A stretch of 6,361 nt of DNA from contig CABUTL010000088.1 in assembly GCA_902494375.1 (NCBI GenBank), positions 1-6,361 on the forward strand. The letters run 5' to 3'. Position 1 is the stretch's first letter. Each line of letters starts with the position of its first letter. Source of the DNA: an uncultured Collinsella sp. (GTDB lineage: Bacteria; Actinomycetota; Coriobacteriia; Coriobacteriales; Coriobacteriaceae). Under the pieces are notes generated by a model. It was not told the DNA's origin. It worked only from the letters and a program-made list of their open reading frames with translations, and made no database searches. A program made the translations under genes and the position numbers. Of the stretch, positions 1-6,361 are shown piece after piece.

Positions 1-13
1 TCCCGGCTCGACC

Positions 14-1246
14 ATGAGCTTCGAGCCGCTGACTGACGAGCGCATCGAGACCGATTCGACCTACGACGCCGGCACCACCACGCAGCTTATGTGGGGCGCC
101 CGCTCCGACGTCGGATGTGTACGCCCGCACAATGAGGACTCCTATCTGGTGCAGTCGCCGCTCTTTTGCGTGTGCGACGGCATGGGAGGACACGCCGCCG
201 GCGAGGTGGCATCCTCCATCGCCGTCGAGACCATCGCCAAGACGGCGCCGCAGTCCGTCGACGCCGCGCGCCTGGCCGCAGCCGTCGAGGCCGCCAACGC
301 TGCCGTGATCGAGGCCGCCCTCAACGGTCTGGGCAAACCCGGCATGGGATGCACGGCCACCTGTGCCTACATCGAAAACGACACGCTCGCCATCGCCCAC
401 GTGGGCGACTCGCGCGCCTACCTGCTCCACGAGGGCACGCTCATCCGTGTGACCCGCGACCACTCCTACGTGGAGGAGCTCGTGGATGCCGGCGAGATTA
501 CGGCCGACGAGGCCCGCGTCCACCCCAACCGCTCGGTCATCACCCGCGCGCTGGGCTCGGATCCCGCCATGTATGCCGACCACTTTACCCTGCACATCGA
601 GGAAGGCGACCGCCTGATTCTGTGCTCCGACGGTCTTTCGAGCATGATTCCCGATAGCGATATCGAGAACATCGCTACGCAGTCCTCGACCGCACAGATC
701 TGTGTCGACAACTTGGTGGACGCGGCGCTCGCCGCCGGCGGCCACGACAATGTGACCGTGGTGGTCGTCGACCTGGTCGACGACGGCGTCATGCGCGAGG
801 CAAAACGCCTCCGACGCCGCAATGTCACCATCGCCGCCATCTTGGCCCTTGTCTTTGTGCTGGTAGCAGGCATCTGGGCATACACGGGCGTCACCGGCTC
901 CTATTACTTGGGAACCTACCACGGCAATGTCGCCGTCTGGCGCGGCCTGCCCGGCAAGACGCTCGGGGTCGAACTCCACTGGCTCGAGAGCGAAACCAGT
1001 ATCAAACTGTCCGACCTGCCCGAAGACACGCAAAACCGCCTGAAGGCAGGCATTCCGCAAACGAATGTCGACGATGCGCAGGACACCATTTCCAAGTACC
1101 GCCATCAGATTGACGAGGAGCAGACCCGTCAGGTGATTGACGCGCAAACGATTCGCGACAACACCGATCAGAAATCCACCTCCGAGTCAGATTCCGAGAA
1201 AACCGCCGAACAGTCAGCCGAGGCCGAAGCCTCCGATAAGAATTAG
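14..1246 (+). CDS. pstP: PstP/Stp-type PP2C Ser/Thr protein phosphatase, membrane-anchored
   Basis: Metal-dependent phosphatase expected to remove phosphate from Ser/Thr of the partner kinase and its substrates at the membrane. The 410 residues show, in order: RSDVGCVRPHNED (30-42), DGMGGHAAGE (55-64), the HVGDSRAYL core (129-137), TRDHS (147-151), ITRALG (176-181), SDG (205-207) and GGHDNVT (242-248). Asp42, Asp55, Asp206 and Asp245 are the likely metal ligands. A basic stretch (261-269) precedes one membrane helix (about 271-291). The extracytoplasmic part (292-376) resembles that of mycobacterial PstP, and the acidic Ser/Glu tail (388-410) is probably disordered. ATG 14 is chosen because its ATGA overlaps a stop codon in another frame, as for a coupled upstream gene; that start lacks a clear Shine-Dalgarno. 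ATG 89 would still keep the whole domain. The next gene follows after 16 bases. The family is certain; the exact start is less so. Confidence 0.95.
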   Translation: MSFEPLTDERIETDSTYDAGTTTQLMWGARSDVGCVRPHNEDSYLVQSPLFCVCDGMGGHAAGEVASSIAVETIAKTAPQSVDAARLAAAVEAANAAVIEAALNGLGKPGMGCTATCAYIENDTLAIAHVGDSRAYLLHEGTLIRVTRDHSYVEELVDAGEITADEARVHPNRSVITRALGSDPAMYADHFTLHIEEGDRLILCSDGLSSMIPDSDIENIATQSSTAQICVDNLVDAALAAGGHDNVTVVVVDLVDDGVMREAKRLRRRNVTIAAILALVFVLVAGIWAYTGVTGSYYLGTYHGNVAVWRGLPGKTLGVELHWLESETSIKLSDLPEDTQNRLKAGIPQTNVDDAQDTISKYRHQIDEEQTRQVIDAQTIRDNTDQKSTSESDSEKTAEQSAEAEASDKN

Positions 1247-1254
1247 AAAGGGAG
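1247..1254 (+). promoter_or_regulatory. Shine-Dalgarno of the SEDS-PBP fusion gene
   Basis: AAAGGGAG lies directly after the phosphatase stop codon (1244-1246) and 8 bases before ATG 1263. It decides the start of the fusion gene. The frame is open further upstream to an ATG at 1137, but that extension runs inside the phosphatase gene, lacks a comparable ribosome site and encodes a Pro/Arg-rich shadow. Confidence 0.85.
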
Positions 1255-1262
1255 TGCCGCTT

Positions 1263-4133
1263 ATGAGTCGCCGCAACACCGAACTGCTCTTGCTCATCGC
1301 CTCGGCGTTCCCCGTCATCCTGCTCTATGCGATGTACGTGCTCACCGCGGGTGCCACGATTTCCTTTGAGACGCTCGCCGTGCCGATCGGCCTGTTCGCC
1401 GCCTTCTCCGCGGCGCATATCGCCGTGCGCATCCTGGCGCCCGGCGCCGACCCCGCCATCCTGCCCATCGTCTTTGTGCTCTCGGGCATCGGCATCACAT
1501 TCGTGACGCGCCTAGCCCCCGACCTCGCCATCTCGCAGCTCATCATCTTGTTTGTCTCGGTGGCGCTCATGGTGGGAACGCTCGCACTGGTCAAGAACCT
1601 CGACGTGGTCATGCGCTACAAGTACACCTTTGGCATTATCGGCATCATCCTGCTGATGCTGCCGATCTTTATCGGCACCACGATTTCGGGCTCCAAGCTG
1701 TGGATTCGCATCGCGGGCTTCACCATCCAGCCCGGCGAGTTCGCCAAGGTCTTCATCGTCCTGTTCCTGGCAGGCTATCTGGCCGAGAACCGCGAGCTGC
1801 TCTCCATCTCCAACCGCAAGGTCCTGGGCCTCAAGATTCCGCGCTTCCGCCTGCTGCTGCCGCTGTTTGCCGTGTGGGGCGTGTGCCTGCTCATCGTCGT
1901 CTTCGAACGCGACCTGGGCTCGGCCGTCCTGTTCTACACCATCTTTTTGCTGATGCTCTATGTTGCCACGGGACGCTTTTCGTACGTCATCATCGGCCTT
2001 GCGCTGCTGGCCGTTGGAGCCGTGGGCGCCTACAAGTTCCTGTCGCACGTGCAGGTGCGTTTCCAGATCTGGGCCGATCCGTTTAAGGACGCCCAGGGCC
2101 AGGGCTACCAGATCGTACAGTCACTTTACTCGCTGGCTGACGGCGGCCTGGTTGGCGTCGGCATTGGCAACGGCATGGCAAACAACATCCCCGTCGTCGA
2201 GTCCGACTTTATCTTCTCGGCCATCGGCGAGGAAATGGGCCTTTTGGGCGGCGGCGCCGTGCTCATCCTGTTTATGCTTTTTGCCGTGCGTGGCCTCACC
2301 ACGGCAGCCCGCGCCAAGTCCGACCTTGCCGCCTTTAGCGCGACCGGCCTTACGGCGGCCATCAGCTTCCAGGCATTCTTAATCGTTGGCGGCGTAACCC
2401 GCCTGATCCCGCTGACCGGCGTCACCCTGCCCTTTATGAGCCAGGGCGGCTCCTCGCTGCTGGCGAGCTTTATCATCGTCGCGCTGCTGCTGCGCGCCGG
2501 CGACGAGGCAACCGGACGCGAAGCCGAGCTCACCGGCACCGGCACCATGGCCGCCATCACCGATGACCAGGTCGCATCCGCCGCTTCCCCGACCGGTACG
2601 CGTTTTGCCAGCGCACCTTCCTACGGCCACGGCAACCACTCCGCGGGTTCTCGCATGCGTCGTCGCCTGCTCGACACGCCAGAGTCCGGCGTGCTCGGCC
2701 GCGTGGCACTTGCCAACCGTCTGACTCGTGCCGTGTTTGCCTTTACGGCGCTGTTCGCCATCCTTATCGGCAACCTTACCTATGTCCAGGTCATCAAGGC
2801 GAAGGACTACCAGGACATGCCGACCAACAACCACACCATCGCCCGCTCCAAGTACATCCAGCGTGGCTCCATCATCACGTCCGACGGCGTGACGCTAGCC
2901 GAGTCGCTGCAGCAGGAGGACGGCACCTACGCCCGTTCCTACCCCAACGGCAACATGGCCGCGCACGTGGTGGGCTACGTGAGTCAGCAATACGGCACCG
3001 CCGGCATCGAGAGCGTCATGAACGATACGCTCACCGGCTCCAAGGATTACTCCAGCTGGAACAACGCCATCGCGTCGCTCGCGGGGCAGACCCAGCCGGG
3101 CAATACCGCCAAGCTCACCATCGACTCGCGCATCCAGACGGCTGCCGAGCAGGCGCTCAAGGGCTTTAAGGGCGCTGTGGTGGTCATGGATCCGCGCACC
3201 GGTGCGGTCCTTGCGTGCGCGAGCTCGCCCACCTACGACAACACCAACATCGATGCGCTGCTCCAGTCGGGCGGCGGCGAGGACGGCTCCATGTACGACC
3301 GTGCCATGGACGCGCTGTACACCCCGGGCTCGACCTTTAAGGTCGTCACACTCTCCGCGGCGCTCGAAACCGGCACCGCCAGCCTTACCAGCACGTACCA
3401 GGCGCCCGGCTCCATGGACATCGGAAACGCGCCGGTCACCAACTATGCCAACGAGAGCTACGGCACCATCAGCCTGCAGCAGGCCTTCGCCGTGTCGTCC
3501 AACGTCGTCTTTGGCCAGGTGGCCAACGAGATTGGCGCCAGCTCGCTCGTCCAGTTTGCCAACGCCTTTGGCTACGGTCAAAAGCTCGGTCAGGATCTGA
3601 CCACCGCGGCTTCCATCATGGCCGATCCGTCGCTTATGACCGAGTGGGAGACCGCTTGGGCAGGCGCCGGCCAGCCCGTCGGCATGGACCACACGCCTGG
3701 CCCGCAGACCACCGTTATGCAGAATTGCGTGATCGCCGCCGCTATCGCCAACAGCGGCGTGGTCATGGACCCGTTCTTTGTGTCCCAGATACTCGCCCCG
3801 GACGGAACCGTTGTTAAGACCACGCAGTCCCGCTCGCTGGGTCAGGCCGTCAGCTCCGCCACGGCCGACCAGGTCAAGCAGGCCATGCTCGCCGTCGTCC
3901 AGTCCGGTACCGGCACCGATGCCCAGATTCCGGGCGTCAAGGTTGCCGGCAAGACCGGTTCGCCCGAGACCGGCGGCACCAACGTCAACTCTACGTTTGT
4001 TGGCTTTGCACCTTACGATTCACCCACGGTTGCCATCTCGGTAGCCCTGGAGGATTACGACAAACACGACGTCAAGGCGGCCAAGATTGCCGGCATCGTC
4101 CTGACCGCGGCGCTCGCCGCACAGGGAGCGTGA
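1263..4133 (+). CDS. rodA-pbpA: RodA/FtsW (SEDS) glycosyltransferase fused to PbpA-type class B penicillin-binding protein
   Basis: A single 956-residue frame holds both halves of a peptidoglycan synthase. Residues 1-411 are a SEDS polymerase with about 12 hydrophobic helices. They carry SGSKLWIRIAGF with Trp147, QPGEFAK (156-162), ERDLGSA (215-221), GYQIVQS (281-287) and ESDFIFSAIGEE (313-324); Asp315 matches the essential SEDS aspartate. Residues 412-489 form a polar linker. A membrane helix follows (about 490-510), then RGSI (534-537) and a transpeptidase domain with the three active-site motifs: STFK (690-693, nucleophile Ser690), SSN (745-747) and KTG (897-899). The PBP half lacks a large dimerisation domain and resembles mycobacterial PbpA. 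An even helix count keeps the linker cytoplasmic, so helix 13 puts the transpeptidase outside. There is no stop, frameshift or internal Shine-Dalgarno at the junction; the nearest candidate start is Met465 (2655). Elongation (RodA-like) is favoured over division because of the pstP/pknB context, but this is inference. Confidence 0.93.
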   Translation: MSRRNTELLLLIASAFPVILLYAMYVLTAGATISFETLAVPIGLFAAFSAAHIAVRILAPGADPAILPIVFVLSGIGITFVTRLAPDLAISQLIILFVSVALMVGTLALVKNLDVVMRYKYTFGIIGIILLMLPIFIGTTISGSKLWIRIAGFTIQPGEFAKVFIVLFLAGYLAENRELLSISNRKVLGLKIPRFRLLLPLFAVWGVCLLIVVFERDLGSAVLFYTIFLLMLYVATGRFSYVIIGLALLAVGAVGAYKFLSHVQVRFQIWADPFKDAQGQGYQIVQSLYSLADGGLVGVGIGNGMANNIPVVESDFIFSAIGEEMGLLGGGAVLILFMLFAVRGLTTAARAKSDLAAFSATGLTAAISFQAFLIVGGVTRLIPLTGVTLPFMSQGGSSLLASFIIVALLLRAGDEATGREAELTGTGTMAAITDDQVASAASPTGTRFASAPSYGHGNHSAGSRMRRRLLDTPESGVLGRVALANRLTRAVFAFTALFAILIGNLTYVQVIKAKDYQDMPTNNHTIARSKYIQRGSIITSDGVTLAESLQQEDGTYARSYPNGNMAAHVVGYVSQQYGTAGIESVMNDTLTGSKDYSSWNNAIASLAGQTQPGNTAKLTIDSRIQTAAEQALKGFKGAVVVMDPRTGAVLACASSPTYDNTNIDALLQSGGGEDGSMYDRAMDALYTPGSTFKVVTLSAALETGTASLTSTYQAPGSMDIGNAPVTNYANESYGTISLQQAFAVSSNVVFGQVANEIGASSLVQFANAFGYGQKLGQDLTTAASIMADPSLMTEWETAWAGAGQPVGMDHTPGPQTTVMQNCVIAAAIANSGVVMDPFFVSQILAPDGTVVKTTQSRSLGQAVSSATADQVKQAMLAVVQSGTGTDAQIPGVKVAGKTGSPETGGTNVNSTFVGFAPYDSPTVAISVALEDYDKHDVKAAKIAGIVLTAALAAQGA

Positions 4134-4183
4134 TGCCCATGATCAAAGCGGATACTTATGGCGCGCCGCGGCCGATGAGCTAG
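4133..4183 (+). CDS. possible 16-residue coupled mini-ORF
   Basis: ATG 4133 overlaps the synthase stop in a TGATG junction and opens a 16-codon frame, MPMIKADTYGAPRPMS, ending at TAG 4181-4183. AGGGAG at 4123-4128 lies 4 bases before this ATG, and 10 bases before a second in-frame ATG at 4139. The stop falls in the hairpin described just below, so translation would open its 5' arm. I recognise no family. It may be a leader-type or coupling peptide, a gene remnant or chance; length alone cannot separate these. Confidence 0.22.
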   Translation: MPMIKADTYGAPRPMS

Positions 4184-4196
4184 CGGCAACGCGCCA
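4159..4196 (+). other. imperfect hairpin between synthase and kinase genes
   Basis: TGGCGCGCCGC (4159-4169) pairs with GCGG (4183-4186) and CGCGCCA (4190-4196), giving 11 GC-rich base pairs with a 3-base bulge (CAA, 4187-4189) and a 13-base loop. No T-run follows, so it does not look like an intrinsic terminator. It could slow transcription, protect or mark a cleaved mRNA end, or be fortuitous in GC-rich spacer DNA. Confidence 0.4.
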
Positions 4197-4255
4197 CACG
4201 GCCCCAGCGGCCACACATCTGGTACTACACACATCGTTGAGCGAATAGTTATGTT

Positions 4256-4260
4256 AGGAG
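4256..4260 (+). promoter_or_regulatory. Shine-Dalgarno of pknB
   Basis: AGGAG, extended by CAGGA, sits 5 bases before ATG 4266. It favours this start over the in-frame ATG 4251, which overlaps the site and has no good ribosome site of its own. The resulting MEQRVLGGRY start matches the usual N-terminus of PknB kinases, where LGGRY opens the kinase domain. Confidence 0.8.
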
Positions 4261-4265
4261 CAGGA

Positions 4266-6227
4266 ATGGAACAGAGGGTCCTCGGGGGAAGATACCTCCT
4301 CAAGGATAAGGTGGGAACGGGCGGTATGGCGACCGTCTTCCGTGCACAGGATCAGGTCCTCGACCGCACGGTTGCCGTCAAGATCATGCTGCCGCAGTAT
4401 GCCGGCGACGCCACCTTCGCCGCCCGCTTTAAACAGGAGGCTCAGGCAGCTGCCGGCCTGTCCTCCCCCTATATCGTGGGCGTCTACGACTGGGGCAAGG
4501 ACGGCGACACCTATTACATCGTCATGGAGTACCTGCGCGGTACCGACCTTAAGAGCGGCATCAAGAGCCACGGCGCCCTCGATCCCAAGAAGGTCGCGCA
4601 GATCGGCTCGCAGATCAGCTCCGCACTTTCGGTCGCACACAAGCACGAGATCATCCACCGCGACATTAAGCCGCAAAACATCATGGTGCTACCCGACGGC
4701 AACATCAAGGTAATGGATTTTGGCATCGCACGCGCCAAGAACAGCCACCTCACGCAGGATAACAACGTTCTGGGCACCGCCCACTATGTAAGCCCCGAGC
4801 AGACCCGCGGCCAGGACCTCGGCCCCACCTCGGATATCTACTCGCTGGGTGTCGTCATGTACGAGTGCGCCACCGGCCGCGTGCCCTTTGACGGCGACGA
4901 CGCCATCTCGGTCGCGCTCAAGCAGGTCAACGAGCTCCCCATCCCGCCGAGCCAGATCAACTCCGGCGTCGATGCCGACCTTGAGCGCATCATCCTCAAG
5001 TGCATGGAGAAGGACCCGGCAAACCGCTTCCAGACAGCCGACGAGCTGCGCCAGGTGCTTAACAGCTATCTGTCCGGCCGTGCCGTCAATGTCTCGGAGC
5101 CCACGCGCATCATCGGTGCCGCCGGCGACCTGGGTGCCACCAAGACCCGCGAGCTTTCCGATCAGACGCGCGCCATGGTACGTCCCGTCTCGGGCGTGAG
5201 CGGCCAGAATACCGCTCGTAGCTCGGTTTCGGGCTCCACCGGCTCCTACGAGGTCGAAAAGCCCAAATCCAACAAGAACAAGATCATCGCCGCCGTGGTG
5301 GCAGCCGTTGCCGTCATCGGTATCGTGGTGGCCTTTGCCACAGGACTCTTTGGCGGCGAGCAGGTCACCGTGCCCGATGTGCTGGGCAAGGACCAGCAGA
5401 CTGCTGTCGAGCAGATCAAGGAAGCCGGCCTCGAGGTCGGCACCATCGACCAAAGCTACAACGACGATATCGACGAGGGCAAGGTCGCCGAGCAGACGCC
5501 CAACGGCAAAACCAAGAAGGCCAAGGGCACCAAGGTGAACCTGGTAATCTCCAAGGGCCCCAAGCCCTCCGAGAAGGTTGAGGTTCCCCGGCTTGTCGGC
5601 CTGACCAAGGACCAGGCAGAAGCCGCGCTGGCAAGCGTTGGCCTGAAGGGCAACGCCTCCGAGGAGGCCAACGAGGCCGATGAGGGCCAGGTCTTTGAGC
5701 AGGGCACCGAACCCGGTAAGGAAGTCGAGAAGGGCACGACCATCTCGTACAAGGTCTCCAGCGGTCCTGACACCACCTCCGTCCCCGATCTGACCGACAT
5801 GACCGAGGCCCAGGCGCGCAACGCCCTCGATATGGCAGGCTTTGGCGTCGACGTGAGCTACCAGGAGAACGATTCGGTTACCGAGGGCACCGTGATTAGC
5901 TGGAACCCCAGCGGCAAGCAGAAGCCTGGCGCCACGATTACCGTCGTCATTGCCAAGAAGTCCGGCAAAGCCAGCGTTCCGGGCAACCTGTACGGCAAGA
6001 GCATCTCCGCCGCCGTTACCGCGCTCAACAACGCCGGGTTCTACAACATCGCATTCTGCGATCAGAACGGTAACCCCGTGAGCGGCAACGAAAACGCCAC
6101 CGTTACGGGCGTCTCCCCCACCGGCAAGCAGTCCACCGACAGCACGATTACGCTGACGGTCGCACTTTCTGGTTCGGGTTCGGGCTCTGGCTCGGGCACG
6201 GGCGACGATTCCGGTACGACCAACTAG
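4266..6227 (+). CDS. pknB: PknB-type Ser/Thr protein kinase with PASTA repeats
   Basis: Transmembrane kinase expected to sense cell-wall precursors outside and phosphorylate wall and division proteins inside. Of 653 residues, about 10-268 form the kinase domain: Gly loop GTGGMATV (17-24), VAVK with Lys39, helix-C Glu58, HRDIKPQN (131-138, catalytic Asp133), DFG (151-153), activation loop 154-175 and SPEQ (176-179). A polar juxtamembrane linker (about 270-337) is rich in Thr, Ser and Arg. One membrane helix (about 338-358) follows a Lys-rich stretch. Outside are PASTA repeats at about 366-431, 437-501 and 505-565, a divergent fourth at about 569-634 and a Gly/Ser tail (635-653). Mycobacterial PknB also has four PASTA repeats. 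The second activation-loop Thr of that enzyme is Asp165 here, while Thr163 and Thr171 remain. The gene lies 132 bases after the synthase stop and is followed by a terminator, so it is probably last in the operon. Confidence 0.96.
   Translation: MEQRVLGGRYLLKDKVGTGGMATVFRAQDQVLDRTVAVKIMLPQYAGDATFAARFKQEAQAAAGLSSPYIVGVYDWGKDGDTYYIVMEYLRGTDLKSGIKSHGALDPKKVAQIGSQISSALSVAHKHEIIHRDIKPQNIMVLPDGNIKVMDFGIARAKNSHLTQDNNVLGTAHYVSPEQTRGQDLGPTSDIYSLGVVMYECATGRVPFDGDDAISVALKQVNELPIPPSQINSGVDADLERIILKCMEKDPANRFQTADELRQVLNSYLSGRAVNVSEPTRIIGAAGDLGATKTRELSDQTRAMVRPVSGVSGQNTARSSVSGSTGSYEVEKPKSNKNKIIAAVVAAVAVIGIVVAFATGLFGGEQVTVPDVLGKDQQTAVEQIKEAGLEVGTIDQSYNDDIDEGKVAEQTPNGKTKKAKGTKVNLVISKGPKPSEKVEVPRLVGLTKDQAEAALASVGLKGNASEEANEADEGQVFEQGTEPGKEVEKGTTISYKVSSGPDTTSVPDLTDMTEAQARNALDMAGFGVDVSYQENDSVTEGTVISWNPSGKQKPGATITVVIAKKSGKASVPGNLYGKSISAAVTALNNAGFYNIAFCDQNGNPVSGNENATVTGVSPTGKQSTDSTITLTVALSGSGSGSGSGTGDDSGTTN
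6168..6203 (+). repeat. hexamer repeat coding a Gly/Ser tail
   Basis: Five TCN-GGN hexamers followed by ACGGGC encode alternating Ser-Gly then Thr-Gly at residues 635-646 of the kinase, just after the last PASTA-like repeat. The codons vary (TCT/TCG, GGT/GGC), so it is a degenerate rather than perfect tandem repeat. The product is a flexible extracytoplasmic tail of unknown role. Confidence 0.7.
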
Positions 6228-6279
6228 TCGCCACCCCACCGCTCATCACGGCTCTCGCCGCAAACATATTCGCTCACAG

Positions 6280-6318
6280 GCGCCCGCTTGCTCCCCCGCA
6301 AGCGGGCGCTTTATTTAT
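6280..6318 (+). terminator. Rho-independent terminator after pknB
   Basis: GCGCCCGCTTGC (6280-6291) and GCAAGCGGGCGC (6298-6309) form a perfect 12-bp stem with a 6-base loop, followed by TTTATTTAT. It lies 53 bases after the kinase stop and points along the + strand. There is no matching T-run on the other strand, so it looks one-directional and likely closes the operon. Confidence 0.92.
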
Positions 6319-6361
6319 CGACAGACCATGGCCCCTTAGCAACGCAAAGAGGCCCGCAAAA

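Noticed and set aside
1137..1262. Upstream ATG extension of the fusion gene
   Set aside because: The 42 extra codons overlap the phosphatase 3' end out of frame, give a Pro/Arg-rich sequence and lack a ribosome site, while ATG 1263 has AAAGGGAG at good spacing.
2895..3692. Minus-strand open frame (265 codons) opposite the PBP half
   Set aside because: Antisense to a well-conserved transpeptidase domain, no motif or plausible ribosome site; a shadow of high-GC coding DNA.
2655..4133. Separate pbpA gene starting at the internal ATG 2655
   Set aside because: No Shine-Dalgarno lies upstream, the preceding frame is continuous with the SEDS half and no stop intervenes, so one polypeptide is the simpler reading.
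4220..4255. Promoter before pknB (TTGAGC at 4237, TATGTT at 4249)
   Set aside because: The two elements are only 6 bases apart, not the needed 16-18, and no properly spaced -35 was found for TATGTT.
4251..4265. ATG 4251 as start of the kinase
   Set aside because: No Shine-Dalgarno precedes it and it overlaps the AGGAG that serves ATG 4266.
4689..6239. Long minus-strand open frame (516 codons) opposite pknB
   Set aside because: It lies wholly antisense to a clear kinase gene, has a Gly/Ala/Val/Asp-rich composition with no recognisable motif, and reflects the GC-rich codon pattern of the opposite strand.

Overview
The window holds most of a peptidoglycan-synthesis and Ser/Thr-signalling operon, read left to right on the + strand. 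It encodes a PstP/Stp-type PP2C phosphatase, a cell-wall synthase and a PknB-type PASTA kinase. DNA is GC-rich, with strong G/C preference at third codon positions. Gene order and protein features match the actinobacterial pstP-rodA-pbpA-pknB locus. The single kinase and the compact arrangement suggest a Coriobacteriia-like organism (Collinsella and relatives). That assignment is an inference from style and content, since no rRNA or other marker gene is present.

Layout: (1) 14-1246, phosphatase with a cytoplasmic PP2C domain, one membrane helix and an extracytoplasmic tail. (2) After a 16-base gap with a strong Shine-Dalgarno, 1263-4133 is one uninterrupted 956-codon frame. It joins a complete SEDS glycosyltransferase (RodA/FtsW family, about 12 helices) to a complete class B penicillin-binding protein of the PbpA type. 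These are two separate adjacent genes in mycobacteria and streptomycetes. (3) 4134-4265 is a spacer with an imperfect hairpin and a possible 16-codon ORF coupled to the synthase stop codon. (4) 4266-6227 is the kinase: kinase domain, juxtamembrane linker, one membrane helix, three clear PASTA repeats, a fourth divergent one and a Gly/Ser tail. (5) 6228-6361 has no gene; it carries a strong intrinsic terminator at 6280-6318, which probably ends the operon.

How the genes work together (family knowledge plus inference): the PASTA repeats of the kinase are expected to sense lipid II or muropeptides outside the cell. The kinase domain phosphorylates cytoplasmic targets that control wall growth, and the phosphatase reverses this. 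The fused synthase should both polymerise glycan strands (SEDS half) and cross-link them (PBP half). Its long hydroxyl-rich cytoplasmic linker lies where the neighbouring kinase and phosphatase could act.

The most notable observation is the SEDS-PBP fusion, with every catalytic motif of both halves kept. Next are an Asp in place of the second activation-loop Thr of the kinase, and the possible coupled mini-ORF with hairpin between synthase and kinase genes. No mobile element, CRISPR array, tRNA or rRNA was seen.
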